Positions 54,007 to 64,000 of a stretch of DNA of 64,000 bases are shown piece by piece. Numbering within the stretch: position 1 is the first letter of the stretch; every line of letters begins with the position of its first letter. The notes beneath the pieces are model-generated. The model was given only the letters and a program-made list of their open reading frames with translations. It did no database searches and was not told the DNA's origin. The stretch lies in contig JAIPEE010000001.1 of NCBI GenBank assembly GCA_021737275.1, forward strand, positions 179,686-243,685, given 5' to 3'. Made by a program: the position numbers and the translations under genes. This DNA comes from Desulfobacterales bacterium (GTDB lineage: Bacteria; Desulfobacterota; Desulfobacteria; Desulfobacterales; JAIPEE01).

Positions 54007-56098
54007 CGCCCCTGGCTTTTTCTTCTTCCAGAATAGCCTTGTGGCTCAGCCGGATTTTGCCTTCAGGTGTCACTTCAAGAACCTTCACCTTGAGCTTGTC
54101 ACCTTCTTTAACAACATCCGTTACTTTTGCAATACGTGTAAGTGCAAGCTGCGAGATATGAACCAGACCATCCGTACCGGGAAAAATCTGTACAAATGCA
54201 CCAAAATCCATAATTTTCATGACGGTACCGTCATAGACTTCGCCCACTTCAGGTTCTGCCGTAATCGCCTTTACCATATCAAGAGCGGCATCGCCCTCTT
54301 CCTTGGAAAAAGCAGCAATCTTGACATTACCATCATCATCAATCTCGACCCTGGTGTTTGTGTCAGCCTGAATACCGCGGATAATTTTACCGCCCGGGCC
54401 GATAATATCACGGATCTTATCTTTGCTGATCTTTATGGTAACAATCGTCGGTGCATATTTGGATATTGCCTCATTAGGTGTCTTGATCGCATCCAGCATT
54501 TTATCAAGAATATGAAGTCGGCCCACACGTGCCTGTTCAAGCGCTTTTTCCATAATATCTTTTGACAATTCTAGAATCTTGATATCCATCTGGAGTGCGG
54601 TAATACCTTCTGATGTCCCGGCAACCTTAAAATCCATATCACCAAAATGGTCCTCATCACCGAGGATATCTGTCAGAACGACAATGTTATCTCCATCCTT
54701 GACCAGACCCATGGCAATGCCTGAAACCGGTGCCTTAATCGGAACACCGCCTTCCATCAGTGCCATTATGCCTGAACATATGGTGCCCATGGATGATGAA
54801 CCATTGGATTCAAGTACTTCGGAAACAAGACGGATCGTATAGTCAAAATCTTCCTTATCCGGAAGAACCTTCTCTATAGCACGGGTTGAAAGGCCGCCAT
54901 GACCGATATCTCTGCGGCTGGGTCCACCCACTCGTTTTACCTCGCCCACTGAAAAGGGAGGGAAATTGTAATGAAGCATAAACGGACGGAACTCTTCACC
55001 ACTCAGTGTTTCCACACGCTGTTCATCCTGACCGGAACCAAGTGTGAGTACACCCAGCACCTGGGTTTCACCACGTGTAAAAAGTGCTGAACCATGGATA
55101 CGAGGTAGAACCCCAATATCACAGGTGATGGGTCTTACTTCATCAAACTTTCTTCCGTCAATTCGCTTACCATCATTGAGCACAATGTCTCTACAGATAT
55201 TCTTCTGAAGAGCGCTGAAAATCTCACCAAACTCACCCCTGCGCTCTTCATACTCTTCACCAAGGCCTTCAAAAATTTCATTCTTCAGAGCCCTCATTGC
55301 AGCAGCTCGATCCATCTTGCCTGGGATAACAACAGTTTCCCGAATACGGTCTTTTGCCAGCGCAGTTACTTTTTCAGTCAGCGCTTCATCCTGTTCGGCC
55401 GGGGTAAACTCATGTTTTTCTTTTCCGCAGGCTGATTTCAACTCTTCCTGAAGCGCAATAAGCGGCTGAATGGCCTCATGGCCAAAGAAAATTGCATCCA
55501 GCATATCAGCTTCACTGACAATATCACCACCGCCCTCAACCATAACAACACCTGTTTTGGATCCGGCAACAATAATATTGATATCGCATTTATCATAATC
55601 CGTTAATTTTGGATTGGCGATAAATTCACCATCTATCCGGCCGACCCGTACATTGGCTATCGGGCCGGCAAACGGAATATCAGAAATTTCAAGCGCAGCC
55701 GATGCGCCGACCATAGCAAGCATATCAGGATCATTTTCCTGATCCATAGACAGTACGGTTGCTATTACCTGGGTTTCATAATTATAACCCTTTGGGAAAA
55801 GAGGCCGGATGGGCCTGTCGATCAGCCTGGCCGTCAGTGTCTCTTTTTCGCTCGGTCTGCCGATCTCACGCCGGAAATAGTTTCCGGGGATACGGCCCGC
55901 GGCATAAATCTTTTCCTGATATTCAACTGAAAGCGGTAAAAAACTTACCGGCCGAGCGTCCTTTGCTGCTACAACCGTTACCAGAACAGTGGTTTCACCA
56001 TACTGAACGACAACCGATCCGGATGCCTGTTTGGCAACCTTTCCTGTTTGAATACTTAATGTTTTTCCACCAATTTCAGCACTTACTAATTTTTCCAT
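53999..56098 (-). CDS. pnp: Polyribonucleotide nucleotidyltransferase (PNPase)
   Basis: A 699-residue PNPase of standard size. It has two RNase PH domains ('[17 protein letters not shown]' near residue 34 and '[19 protein letters not shown]' near 350), a KH domain ('[20 protein letters not shown]' near 560) and a C-terminal S1 domain ('[20 protein letters not shown]' near 620). It is a 3'-5' phosphorolytic exoribonuclease of the degradosome. Its 236-base leader contains a strong hairpin, a common site of PNPase/RNase III autoregulation in other bacteria. Confidence 0.98.
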   Translation of the reverse strand: MEKLVSAEIGGKTLSIQTGKVAKQASGSVVVQYGETTVLVTVVAAKDARPVSFLPLSVEYQEKIYAAGRIPGNYFRREIGRPSEKETLTARLIDRPIRPLFPKGYNYETQVIATVLSMDQENDPDMLAMVGASAALEISDIPFAGPIANVRVGRIDGEFIANPKLTDYDKCDINIIVAGSKTGVVMVEGGGDIVSEADMLDAIFFGHEAIQPLIALQEELKSACGKEKHEFTPAEQDEALTEKVTALAKDRIRETVVIPGKMDRAAAMRALKNEIFEGLGEEYEERRGEFGEIFSALQKNICRDIVLNDGKRIDGRKFDEVRPITCDIGVLPRIHGSALFTRGETQVLGVLTLGSGQDEQRVETLSGEEFRPFMLHYNFPPFSVGEVKRVGGPSRRDIGHGGLSTRAIEKVLPDKEDFDYTIRLVSEVLESNGSSSMGTICSGIMALMEGGVPIKAPVSGIAMGLVKDGDNIVVLTDILGDEDHFGDMDFKVAGTSEGITALQMDIKILELSKDIMEKALEQARVGRLHILDKMLDAIKTPNEAISKYAPTIVTIKISKDKIRDIIGPGGKIIRGIQADTNTRVEIDDDGNVKIAAFSKEEGDAALDMVKAITAEPEVGEVYDGTVMKIMDFGAFVQIFPGTDGLVHISQLALTRIAKVTDVVKEGDKLKVKVLEVTPEGKIRLSHKAILEEEKARGGE

Positions 56099-56179
56099 CT
56101 CATCTCCTAAAAGGCATCCTCCCCCCTGGGAAGTGCCACGTTATTTTCCTTACCCTTGGATTCATCTGTGAGCAATTTT

Positions 56180-56215
56180 TTTATCCGACTTATAAACACT
56201 ATAGCGTCGGATAAA
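56180..56215. promoter_or_regulatory. Ten-bp hairpin in the pnp leader
   Basis: TTTATCCGAC (56180-56189) and GTCGGATAAA (56206-56215) are perfect inverted repeats with a 16-base spacer, about 80-115 bases upstream of the pnp start on the minus strand. No T run follows on the minus strand, so an RNA-processing or autoregulatory hairpin is more likely than an rpsO terminator. Confidence 0.5.
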
Positions 56216-56334
56216 GAAATAATTACCAAAGATTTTTTGCCGCAGGACAGCGGGCAGGAGTGCTATCAGTTCTCTGTTGGAAAACTGTTATTTCAATAAA
56301 TTGACAAATCCTGCGGTTTTATAAATGAACGCTA

Positions 56335-56604
56335 TTATCGTCTTAAACCTAGCGTCTCAATGATTGTTTTATACCGTTTAACATCTTTATTTTTTATATA
56401 GCTTAAAAGCCGGCGACGACGTCCAACCAGCATCAGCAACCCTCTTCTTGAGTGGTGATCCTTTTTATGTGCCCTCAGATGATCGGTAAGATATGTGATG
56501 CGATGAGTTAACAGGCCAATCTGAACCTCAGGTGAGCCGGTGTCGCTATCATGCTGCTTATATTTTTCAATCAATGTCTTTTTATCTTCTGCTGTATACG
56601 CCAC
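56335..56604 (-). CDS. rpsO: 30S ribosomal protein S15
   Basis: An 89-residue protein of the exact usual length, with '[20 protein letters not shown]' and '[20 protein letters not shown]' as in S15. S15 binds 16S rRNA at the platform and is an early assembly protein. It lies between truB and pnp, as in most bacteria. Confidence 0.98.
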   Translation of the reverse strand: MAYTAEDKKTLIEKYKQHDSDTGSPEVQIGLLTHRITYLTDHLRAHKKDHHSRRGLLMLVGRRRRLLSYIKNKDVKRYKTIIETLGLRR

Positions 56605-56660
56605 TTTCTTTCTGCCTCCTTGTTATAAAAAACAGTTTATTTAAAGTTTGTCTTTATCTC

Positions 56661-57572
56661 TTAGTTATGGAAAACACAACAATATTTATAATTTGTTTGG
56701 TTTTCCACTGCACTTAAAACGGCAATTAAATCATGTGTATTGTTCAGTACCCTGACAAAGGTACCGTCCTCAACATGCGACCTGGTGGCAAGGTCAGCCC
56801 TGCTTATTAAAATACCGTTTTTTATATTTTTTTCCAACACCTTATCAACAATAACCGATGGCATCTCTTCGATAGCATCGGCCATGCTGATCAGGCGATC
56901 TTGCCAATTGTCTGCTTCGTTCAGTTGTTGCAATTCTTCAAGTGTTATCGCATCCCTGATCGAATAGCCGCCGCACTCAAGTCGCCTCAATGTCTTGAGA
57001 TGGCCGCCGCAACCCAGCGCTTTTCCAATATCAAAGCAGAGGGTTCTGATATAAGTGCCTGCCGAGCAGGTCACTTCAAACCGGATCTCGGGAAGGTTAA
57101 TATCAAGAATATCAATGCCTGAAATATTAACCCTTCTGGCCGGTTTTACAACCGGTTTCCCTTTCCGGGCGAGTTTGTAAAGGGGTGTCCCCTTATGCTT
57201 CAAGGCGGAATAAATCGGTGGAATCTGATCAATATCGCCTGTAAATTTTTCTATAACCGATCGAATTTCAGTTTCTGCAAAAACAGAAACAGGGCATTCG
57301 GTTGTAATATTGCCGGTTATATCCTGCGTATCGGTCTCTTTGCCAAGACAAAGAACCGCTTCATATTTTTTTGTATCATGCAGCAAAAACCGGGCTAGTT
57401 TAGTCGCATGGTTGATACAACAGACCATTACGCCGGTGGCAAAAGGATCAAGTGTGCCGGTGTGCCCGGCCTTTTTAACCTTTAACGTCCCTTTTAAAAC
57501 CGCCACTACCTTTGCTGATGATATACCTGCCGGTTTATCAACAACGATTATACCGTCTGGATCATGCTGCAT
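56661..57572 (-). CDS. truB: tRNA pseudouridine(55) synthase
   Basis: A 303-residue TruB protein with the N-terminal 'GIIVVDKPAGISSAKVV' and the catalytic Asp in 'GHTGTLDPFATGVMV' near residue 40. 'GTYIRTLCFDIGKALG' near residue 168 is also diagnostic. It makes pseudouridine 55 in tRNA TPsiC loops. Its ATG follows the stop of the upstream DHH phosphoesterase gene directly (TAAATG). Confidence 0.96.
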   Translation of the reverse strand: MQHDPDGIIVVDKPAGISSAKVVAVLKGTLKVKKAGHTGTLDPFATGVMVCCINHATKLARFLLHDTKKYEAVLCLGKETDTQDITGNITTECPVSVFAETEIRSVIEKFTGDIDQIPPIYSALKHKGTPLYKLARKGKPVVKPARRVNISGIDILDINLPEIRFEVTCSAGTYIRTLCFDIGKALGCGGHLKTLRRLECGGYSIRDAITLEELQQLNEADNWQDRLISMADAIEEMPSVIVDKVLEKNIKNGILISRADLATRSHVEDGTFVRVLNNTHDLIAVLSAVENQTNYKYCCVFHN

Positions 57573-58568
57573 TTAGCGCGGCCAAAGCTGTTCGGCAAGC
57601 CCAAGGATCTTTTTCTTGATCCCCAAAAGCGTTGTGTCTGCATTAGCAGTAAAACCGGCTGCTGAAATATGACCGCCGCCGCCAAATGAGGCCGCTATTC
57701 GGGAAACATCCACTGCGCCATCCGAACGGAGACTGACATTAATGGTGCTCCTTTTACTGCCTCTTATTTTTTTGTATCCATTCTGATTCTCCTGAATCAG
57801 CACGGCCACTTCAACACCTTCAATATTTCTGGCATAATTAATCAGTCCGTCCGTATCTTCAGATGATGTCTCCGTTTCATCCATCATCTCCCGGGTCAGT
57901 GTCATCATAGAAAGCTTGCCGTTTGCCGAAATTTCAATGGAATCAAGTGCAAGGTTCAGCAGTTTGATTCTTCCCAGGGAATATGTGCCGTATACACGCT
58001 TTGCAATATCATTGGGTTTCACGCCCAGCGCAATCATCTCTTCACAAATTGAAAATGCAGCCTGATTCGTATTGGAAAACCTGAACGAACTGGTATCCGT
58101 CATAATACCGGTATAAATGGATGCCGCCATTTCACCGGTAATCGTAACATCCATCAGCTTAATCAGCCTGTAAATAATTTCAGCTGTTGCACAGGCAGAA
58201 GTATCTACATATTTCAGCTGCCCAAACCCGTTATTGGTAATGTGATGATCTATATTTATTACAAAAGGAATCTGTGACACCTTTTCAGCAACACGACCAA
58301 TCCTGTGGATATTACCACAATCAAGTATAATGGCTGTGTCACAGTCTATGACAACAGCGGCATCATGAACAATCCGGTTGACTGATGAAAGAAACCGGTA
58401 AACTGCCGGGATCGGGCTTTCGTTATACATCGTCACCTTAATACCGCGTGACTCGAACGCCAGTCCCAATGCCAGAAGAGAACCGATGGCATCACCATCC
58501 GGCTCAACATGTGTTGCAATAAATACGTGCCCGCTACTCTTCAGGTGTTGAACTATCTGATCCATCAT
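57573..58568 (-). CDS. nrnA: DHH/DHHA1-family phosphoesterase (NrnA-like oligoribonuclease)
   Basis: A 331-residue protein with the DHH-domain metal motifs 'ATHVEPDGDAIGS' near residue 18, 'IILDCGN' near 95 and 'NIDHHITNNGF' near 120, and the DHHA1 motif 'FGGGGHISAAGF' near 300. NrnA-like proteins degrade nanoRNA and pAp. The start overlaps the rbfA end by 35 bases. The rbfA-nrnA-truB order is typical. Confidence 0.93.
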   Translation of the reverse strand: MMDQIVQHLKSSGHVFIATHVEPDGDAIGSLLALGLAFESRGIKVTMYNESPIPAVYRFLSSVNRIVHDAAVVIDCDTAIILDCGNIHRIGRVAEKVSQIPFVINIDHHITNNGFGQLKYVDTSACATAEIIYRLIKLMDVTITGEMAASIYTGIMTDTSSFRFSNTNQAAFSICEEMIALGVKPNDIAKRVYGTYSLGRIKLLNLALDSIEISANGKLSMMTLTREMMDETETSSEDTDGLINYARNIEGVEVAVLIQENQNGYKKIRGSKRSTINVSLRSDGAVDVSRIAASFGGGGHISAAGFTANADTTLLGIKKKILGLAEQLWPR

Positions 58569-58911
58569 ACTTTTTTATACTATTCAATAATGTGTCTATA
58601 CGTGAAGCATAATCAAATGATTCATCATAATAAAATTTGAGTTGAGGCATATACCGCAGTCCCAGTTCTTTTGCCAGCTCACGCTTGATAAATCCCAGTG
58701 CTCTCTTAAAACCTTTTTCCGTTTTTTCCCGTTCTGATGCCCCCCCGGTGGTCACATAATGAATCCGGGCATTTTTCAGATCAGGCGACATGTCAACACC
58801 TGTAATGGTGGTCATGGATAGAGCGGGATCTTTTAATCCCTTTAAAATAAGGCCGGATAATACTTTCCGTATCTGACCACTCACCCGCTCACGGCGTTCA
58901 TATGTTTTCAT
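58534..58911 (-). CDS. rbfA: Ribosome-binding factor A
   Basis: A 125-residue protein with the KH-like RbfA layout ('RRERVSGQIRKVLSGLILKG', 'LKNARIHYVTTGG', 'ELGLRYMPQLKFYYDESFD'). RbfA assists 16S rRNA maturation of the 30S subunit. It overlaps the upstream DUF503 gene by 4 bases and nrnA by 35 bases. Confidence 0.95.
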   Translation of the reverse strand: MKTYERRERVSGQIRKVLSGLILKGLKDPALSMTTITGVDMSPDLKNARIHYVTTGGASEREKTEKGFKRALGFIKRELAKELGLRYMPQLKFYYDESFDYASRIDTLLNSIKKYDGSDSSTPEE

Positions 58912-59195
58912 AGACTAATAATCTCTATTTCCGTATCAATTATCTCGGCAAGGCTAAGTACCTCTGCAAAATTTATCATTTTGTCAATGACCGAATTGAT
59001 AACCGCTTTATCATTTCCTGCCAGCGTAAAGCCCACCTCAGCCCGCTGGTAAATATCATTTGCCCCCACCTCGGCAACCGATGCATTGAATTTGTTTTGC
59101 ATCCGGCTGATAATGGCACGGACAATTTTTCTTTTCCCTTTCAGGGAATTACATTCATGTAATCTGAACGTGATGAGACAGATACCAACAACCAT
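58908..59195 (-). CDS. DUF503 (YlxP-like) protein
   Basis: A 95-residue DUF503 protein ('LKGKRKIVRAIISRMQNKFN', 'VGANDIYQRAEVGFTLAGND'). DUF503 genes recur between infB and rbfA in many bacteria, as here, but the function is not established. It overlaps rbfA by 4 bases. A 163-base gap separates it from infB. Confidence 0.92.
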   Translation of the reverse strand: MVVGICLITFRLHECNSLKGKRKIVRAIISRMQNKFNASVAEVGANDIYQRAEVGFTLAGNDKAVINSVIDKMINFAEVLSLAEIIDTEIEIISL

Positions 59196-59358
59196 TGTTC
59201 ACCATCTCAATTTATGACCGGAAATCATTTATTAAAAAATTAGGGTTTTTGTTTGGGTTCAAGGCTTTCAAAATTTTTTAACCGCAGGAATATTTTTAGT
59301 ATTTCGAGGATTAAAAGGTTTTGAATAACGCCGAACCCGGACAAAAAACAATTTTTAT

Positions 59359-62109
59359 TTAAATTGCGTCCGGTCTGATCTCCTCCATAAAGTAACACTC
59401 AATGATATCGCCTACCTTGATATCATTATAGTTCTCAATACCGATACCACATTCGTAACCGCCCTGTACTTCCTTGACATCATCTTTAAAACGCCGCAAT
59501 GAGCCGATTTTTCCATCATACATCACGACACCTTCACGCAGAAGCCTGGCAGATTGCCCTCTCTCCATCTTTCCATCAGTAACATAACATCCGGCGATGG
59601 CGCCAATCTTCGGAACATGGAAAACGTCCCTGACCTCGGCATTACCCAGTATTCGTTCTTCAAAGGTTGAGGCCATCATGCCGACGATAGCATTTTCAAC
59701 ATCCTCAATCGCTTTATAAATAATATTGTAAAAACGGATATCCACATTTTCTTCAGCAGCCAGCGCCTGAACCTTTGTGCTCGGCCTGACATTAAATCCC
59801 ATGATAATTGCATCAGATACCGCAGCCAGCGAAACATCTGAATCTGTAATTGTACCGGTCGCAGAATGGGTGATATTGATATTAACTTCTTTATTGGATA
59901 GTTTAACCAATGAATCCCTGAGTGCCTCAATTGAACCATGAACGTCAGCCTTAAGAATAAGATTAAGATCCTTAAGCTCACCTTCCTGCATTCTTTCAAA
60001 CAACCCTTCCAGGCTCAGTCTGCTGGATTTGGCAAGATCTTTGGAGCGCTGTTTTTGCTGTCTGTGCATGCCAACCTGCCGTGCACTCTTTTCATCTTCC
60101 AGAACAACCAGTTCGTCACCGGCCATCGGCACACCGGAAAGACCTATAATCTCAACGGGCATTGATGGGCCTGCTTCTGTCACCTGTTTACCTTTATCAT
60201 TAAGCAGTGCCCGAATCTTACCAAAATGAATACCACAAACGACTGAATCACCACTCTTGAGTGTACCTTCCTGAATCAGTACTGTCGCAACCGGTCCACG
60301 ACCGGCATCTAGTTTGGCTTCAACAACATGGCCCTTGGCATGTTTATTCGGATTGGCGGTTAACTCCATCATTTCAGCCTGAAGTGAAATCAGATCAAGG
60401 AGATCATCAATTCCGGAACCGTCTTTAGCAGATACCTTTACAACAAGCGTTTCACCACCCCACTCTTCAGTCAAAACATCATTTTCCGACAGCTCACGCA
60501 AAACACGATCCGGATCAGCACCGGGTTTATCCATTTTATTAACGGCCACAATCATTGGAACCTCAGCGGCTTTGGAATGATTAATCGCTTCAATAGTCTG
60601 TGGTTTTACACCGTCATCGGCTGCGACAACAAGGATAACAATATCAGTAACCTGTGAGCCGCGGGCACGCATGGCTGTAAATGCTTCATGGCCGGGTGTA
60701 TCAAGAAATGCGATTTTCCCCCTTGAGGTTGACACATTATATGCACCGATATGCTGGGTAATACCACCGGCTTCCCCATCTGTTACACGGGTTTTCCGTA
60801 TTACGTCCAGAAGTGAGGTCTTACCATGATCAACATGGCCCATGATTGTAACAACAGGTGGCCGCGGTTGCAGTGTTTCCGGCTCATCTGTTTCAACTTT
60901 CAGTATCGCCTCTTCTTCAAAGGATGCCCTTTCAAGTTCATAATCAAACTCGGATGCCACAAGCACAGCAGTGTCAAAATCAATAGTCTGGTTTACGGTA
61001 ACCATAACACCAAGCTCCATGAGCTTCATGATCATCTCACCGGATTTTATCCCCATACGTTTGGCAAGTTCGGCCAGTATAATCGTATCATCAATTTTAA
61101 CCCGGCGCTTAATCGCCTTTGGAACTGTGATCTGGGTCTTTTGTCCGGTTGCAACAGCACCTCTGCCACCTTTTTTACCCTTACCTCGTTTTTTACCTTT
61201 CACATAAAGATCTGCGCCTTCGACAACCTCTTTTTTCCTGAAAGATATTCTTTTTTTGAAAAACTTCTTATCGCCCTCAACCTCTGCGCCGTCAAGAGAT
61301 TTACGGCCCTTTTTCTTTTTAGATGGTTTGCTGCTATCTGCTGACACCTCTTCTGCCGGTGCCGGTGTTGCTGTCGCTACGGCAGATTTCCTGGCTCTCT
61401 TTTTAGGCTTATCAGAAGGTGCGGGTTTTTCTGCCGATTTTTCTGCACCGGGTAACGGCTCCGGTGGAAGAGCAATGATCTTGGCAGGCCTGTCTTTTTT
61501 AGATTTTTTAACCGCTTTTTTCTTTGATGCCGGTTTTTCTGCCGGTTTTTCTTTTGATATTTCAGGTTTTTCAGCAGGAACATCTGCTTTTACTTCCGGC
61601 TCAACAGATGCTCTTTCCTCTGCCGGAACTTCCTTGGCTATGGGTTCTTCAACAGGCACTGTCTCAACTTCTTTAACCGGTTCTTCAGGTTCTTTTTCAG
61701 CCGGTTTTATTACCTTGGCGGCCGGTTCTTTTTTCTTCTTTTTCTTTGCAACGGCTGCAGGCTTTTCGGCTTCTTCCGGTGCTTCCGTTGTTTTTGGTGC
61801 TTCAGGCTCTGCCTCGGGGGGTGCTTCAGGCTCAGGTTCGGGTACGGATGCAGCCGCTTTAATTACCGGCTCTTCAGCAGCAACAGGTTTCTTTTTACGT
61901 CGCCTGATAACTGTTTTCTGCACACGAATTTCTTCAACTGATTCCGGTTTTTTCCCAAAAAGTTCAGCCTTGACACTTGCCACTGTATCATCATCAATTG
62001 AACTGGCATGGCTCTTCACATCAACATCCATGCTTTTTAATTTGTCAAGGAGATCCTTATTGGTCATATTCAGATCCCTGGCAAGTTCATATATCCTGAT
62101 CTTTGCCAT
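59359..62109 (-). CDS. infB: Translation initiation factor IF-2
   Basis: A 916-residue IF-2. The N-terminal IF2_N segment starts '[20 protein letters not shown]', then a long low-complexity linker (about residues 75-330, rich in Lys, Ala, Pro and Glu) follows. The GTPase domain has 'GHVDHGKTS' near residue 425, 'DTPGHEAF' and 'NKMD'. I use ATG 62109, preceded by GAAGGGGG; an in-frame TTG immediately upstream is less likely. IF-2 places initiator tRNA on the 30S subunit. The linker encodes no recognisable domain. Confidence 0.98.
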   Translation of the reverse strand: MAKIRIYELARDLNMTNKDLLDKLKSMDVDVKSHASSIDDDTVASVKAELFGKKPESVEEIRVQKTVIRRRKKKPVAAEEPVIKAAASVPEPEPEAPPEAEPEAPKTTEAPEEAEKPAAVAKKKKKKEPAAKVIKPAEKEPEEPVKEVETVPVEEPIAKEVPAEERASVEPEVKADVPAEKPEISKEKPAEKPASKKKAVKKSKKDRPAKIIALPPEPLPGAEKSAEKPAPSDKPKKRARKSAVATATPAPAEEVSADSSKPSKKKKGRKSLDGAEVEGDKKFFKKRISFRKKEVVEGADLYVKGKKRGKGKKGGRGAVATGQKTQITVPKAIKRRVKIDDTIILAELAKRMGIKSGEMIMKLMELGVMVTVNQTIDFDTAVLVASEFDYELERASFEEEAILKVETDEPETLQPRPPVVTIMGHVDHGKTSLLDVIRKTRVTDGEAGGITQHIGAYNVSTSRGKIAFLDTPGHEAFTAMRARGSQVTDIVILVVAADDGVKPQTIEAINHSKAAEVPMIVAVNKMDKPGADPDRVLRELSENDVLTEEWGGETLVVKVSAKDGSGIDDLLDLISLQAEMMELTANPNKHAKGHVVEAKLDAGRGPVATVLIQEGTLKSGDSVVCGIHFGKIRALLNDKGKQVTEAGPSMPVEIIGLSGVPMAGDELVVLEDEKSARQVGMHRQQKQRSKDLAKSSRLSLEGLFERMQEGELKDLNLILKADVHGSIEALRDSLVKLSNKEVNINITHSATGTITDSDVSLAAVSDAIIMGFNVRPSTKVQALAAEENVDIRFYNIIYKAIEDVENAIVGMMASTFEERILGNAEVRDVFHVPKIGAIAGCYVTDGKMERGQSARLLREGVVMYDGKIGSLRRFKDDVKEVQGGYECGIGIENYNDIKVGDIIECYFMEEIRPDAI

Positions 62110-62208
62110 CAAGCCCCCTTCAAAACGATTCTGTTAGCCGCAAATACAGTCACTGTTATTTGCCGCCCTGACTATTATTATATGTTCGGAAATTTGATTA
62201 TATTATTA

Positions 62209-63645
62209 CTAAACTTCTTCCCCGGTTTCGGTATCTTCCGATTCACCGGAAGCGTCCGCATCTTCAGATTCTTCAGAAGTAGTTGTATCTTCGGCATCAG
62301 GTGTTTTTTCAGATTCTTCCTGCTTTTCTGCCGCTGAGGTTTCCGCTGATTCTGAAGTCTCTTTATCCGTATCTTCGGTTTCTTCCGATTCTTCTTCAGC
62401 CGCCGGCGGGTTTTCCAACTGCACTTTGGCAATGTTGATCAGCCGTTGTGCCTCTTCTTCATCAACGTCTCTTACCTGGGTAAGATCTTCGATGGAAGCC
62501 ATACTCAACTCTTCAACAGAGAAAAAACCCTTTTCATAAAGCGCATCGGCCAAACCTATACTAACATCCGGTAATTCTACGAGAGAGTCATAGCCAACCT
62601 GCATAGCTTCGCTGTAGCGAGATTCACTCAGTACATCAAGGTTCCAGCCGGTAAGCTTGGAGGCCAGTCTGACATTCTGCCCGCGCTTGCCGATTGCAAC
62701 CGAAAGAAACTCATCCGGAACAATAACTTCCATGGACTTATGCTCTTCATCAATAATAACACGGGATATTTCAGCCGGTGCCAGCGCATTACAAACGTAT
62801 TTGGCCTGGTCAATATGCCATGGAATAATATCTATCTTTTCACCCTTGAGCTCTTGTACAACATTCTGTACACGACTGCCCTTCATGCCGACACATGCGC
62901 CAACGGGGTCAATATCGTGATCCGATGAAGAGACGGAAATCTTTGCCCTGCTACCGGGTTCACGAACAGCGCCCATTATGGAAACAATGCCTTCACTGAT
63001 TTCAGGTACTTCGGTCTTGAACAGCTGAATAAGAAAATCCGGATGCGCCCGGGAAAGAATGATCTGAGGACCACGTGTTTCAAGCTTGACATCTGAAATA
63101 TATGCCCTGATCCTGTCGCCGCGCCGGTAATTTTCCCTGGGAATCTGATCGCGTACGGAAAGGATGCCCTCTGTCTGTCCGAGATTAACAATTATGTCAC
63201 TACGATCCATCCGCTGGAAAATACCATTTATGATCTCACCCTTGCGGTCAATAAAGTTTGTATAGACAGCATCTTTTTCCGCATCTTTCATTTTCTGGAT
63301 AATAACCTGTTTGGCTGACTGGGCTGCAATCCTGCCAAATGTGGCGGTATCCATTTTCACACCAAGACTGTCACCGGCTTCACATTCAGGATCCAGTGCC
63401 AGGCCTTCTTCAATTGTAATCTGAAGATCCGGCTCCGTAACATTCTCTACAACCTCTTTGAACTGGAAGACTTCAATTTCACCCTGTTCATCGTTGTACT
63501 GAACCTCTATGTCCACAGTGCTTCCAAATTTTTTCCTGGCCGCAGATTTTAAAGCCTCTTCCAGAGCTTTGATAAGAATTTCACGGTCAATGCCCTTATC
63601 CCGGCTGACCTGCTCAACGACACGTTTGATATCTGTCATTATCAT
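62209..63645 (-). CDS. nusA: Transcription termination/antitermination protein NusA
   Basis: A 478-residue NusA. It has the N-terminal domain ('LIKALEEALKSAARKKFG'), an S1 domain (about 135-200), two KH domains ('VAIGKRGQNVRLASKLTGWN' near 320) and one C-terminal helix-hairpin-helix repeat ('GFFSVEELSMASIEDLTQV'). An unusually acidic Ser/Glu tail of about 60 residues ends the protein. NusA modulates RNA polymerase pausing and termination. Its start overlaps the rimP stop (ATGA). Confidence 0.97.
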   Translation of the reverse strand: MIMTDIKRVVEQVSRDKGIDREILIKALEEALKSAARKKFGSTVDIEVQYNDEQGEIEVFQFKEVVENVTEPDLQITIEEGLALDPECEAGDSLGVKMDTATFGRIAAQSAKQVIIQKMKDAEKDAVYTNFIDRKGEIINGIFQRMDRSDIIVNLGQTEGILSVRDQIPRENYRRGDRIRAYISDVKLETRGPQIILSRAHPDFLIQLFKTEVPEISEGIVSIMGAVREPGSRAKISVSSSDHDIDPVGACVGMKGSRVQNVVQELKGEKIDIIPWHIDQAKYVCNALAPAEISRVIIDEEHKSMEVIVPDEFLSVAIGKRGQNVRLASKLTGWNLDVLSESRYSEAMQVGYDSLVELPDVSIGLADALYEKGFFSVEELSMASIEDLTQVRDVDEEEAQRLINIAKVQLENPPAAEEESEETEDTDKETSESAETSAAEKQEESEKTPDAEDTTTSEESEDADASGESEDTETGEEV

Positions 63646-64000
63646 TCGTTTTCTCCATTACCATTAACAAGACGCGCTTTGGATATTTCCTCAAAAGGAA
63701 TGGCGACTGTTTTATTGTCAATCAGGATATTTACAAACTCTCCTGACACCCCCTGTAAAACACCGGTAAACTTTCTCCGACCTTCAATCGGTGTTTTTGT
63801 ACTTATTCTTGTTTTTTTCCCGGCAAACCGTTCAAAATCTTTTTTCTTCACCAACGGCCGTTCAATACCGGGTGATGACACCTCAAGGCTGTATGGCCAG
63901 TCATATTCAAGCGTAACATCCAGCATATCACTCACCTGGCGACTGATATCCGCACACTCATCCAGATTAATCCCGCCGGGCTTGTCAATATAAAGCCGGA
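63642..64000 (-). CDS. rimP: Ribosome maturation factor RimP (5' end outside window)
   Basis: The frame is open to the window edge. It contains 'LYIDKPGGINLDECADISRQ' just before the internal Met at 63935, then 'YSLEVSSPGIERPLVKKKDF', the RimP signature. RimP is needed for 30S subunit maturation. It overlaps nusA by 4 bases, as in most bacteria; the missing upstream end should hold about 30-40 further residues. Confidence 0.94.
   Translation of the reverse strand, partial: RLYIDKPGGINLDECADISRQVSDMLDVTLEYDWPYSLEVSSPGIERPLVKKKDFERFAGKKTRISTKTPIEGRRKFTGVLQGVSGEFVNILIDNKTVAIPFEEISKARLVNGNGENE

Noticed and set aside
53843..54565. A 240-codon plus-strand frame across the pnp/M16 junction
   Set aside because: It is antisense to two highly conserved genes and its product has no recognisable features.
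61256..62137. A 293-codon open frame on the plus strand opposite infB
   Set aside because: It is the antisense of the Lys/Ala/Pro/Glu-rich infB linker, giving a Ser/Gly/Ala-rich product without any family features.

Overview
The window looks like the chromosome of a Gram-negative anaerobe, most likely a member of the Desulfobacterota (a sulfate-reducer-like deltaproteobacterium). This is an inference from gene content: multihaem c cytochromes, an 'orange protein'-type sigma-54 cluster, a DUF3786 Fe-S protein, an MttB remnant, probable selenoproteins and a moderately AT-rich sequence. There is no rRNA, tRNA, CRISPR array or complete insertion sequence.

Layout. 1-5.9 kb: the 3' end of a MotA-like stator gene, a CPA2 cation/proton antiporter coupled to a DUF3786 Fe-S protein, HU, a TauE/SafE permease and a polysaccharide deacetylase. 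6-17.5 kb: a redox island. Two Tat-type flavin amine oxidases bracket a dihaem cytochrome c, a Rieske protein, a b6/subunit IV-type cytochrome b and a pentaheme cytochrome c, in one apparent operon behind a good sigma-70 promoter. Two orphan family-5 solute-binding proteins flank this on the opposite strand, followed by a decayed MttB methyltransferase fragment, a saccharopine-dehydrogenase-like gene and an Lrp regulator. I read the core as a periplasmic amine-oxidising module wired to a bc-type complex. 19.7-27.4 kb: radical SAM protein, methyltransferase, MetF, two metallo-beta-lactamase-fold proteins, an Mrp/NBP35 ATPase, a DUF5320 protein and a NifX-like protein preceded by a consensus sigma-54 promoter, with a PAS/sigma-54 activator upstream. 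27.7-40 kb: a large hybrid histidine kinase, then TetR, MATE, an RND tripartite efflux system and an acyltransferase. 40-49.3 kb: a QueG-like ferredoxin, a diguanylate cyclase, two EamA-type permeases, an iron-sulfur flavoprotein, an amidohydrolase, a purine permease with hpt, and a GNAT enzyme.

49.3-51.3 kb holds the most unusual signal. Two adjacent minus-strand genes are each open only if in-frame TGA codons are read through. One is a periplasmic rhodanese domain fused to an octahaem cytochrome, with TGA-GCC-TGA exactly where rhodaneses of this type carry Cys-Ala-Cys, giving a predicted Sec-Ala-Sec active site. The next is a MerP/HMA-like lipoprotein with TGA at a metal-binding cysteine position, and an 8-bp hairpin with a GUU loop just downstream that resembles a bacterial SECIS element. 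Together they look like a two-gene periplasmic selenoprotein system, possibly handling sulfane sulfur, selenium or a soft metal.

51.4-64 kb is the conserved translation/RNA operon on the minus strand: rimP, nusA, infB, DUF503, rbfA, nrnA-like, truB, rpsO, pnp, an M16 peptidase, dut and an MBL-fold hydrolase.
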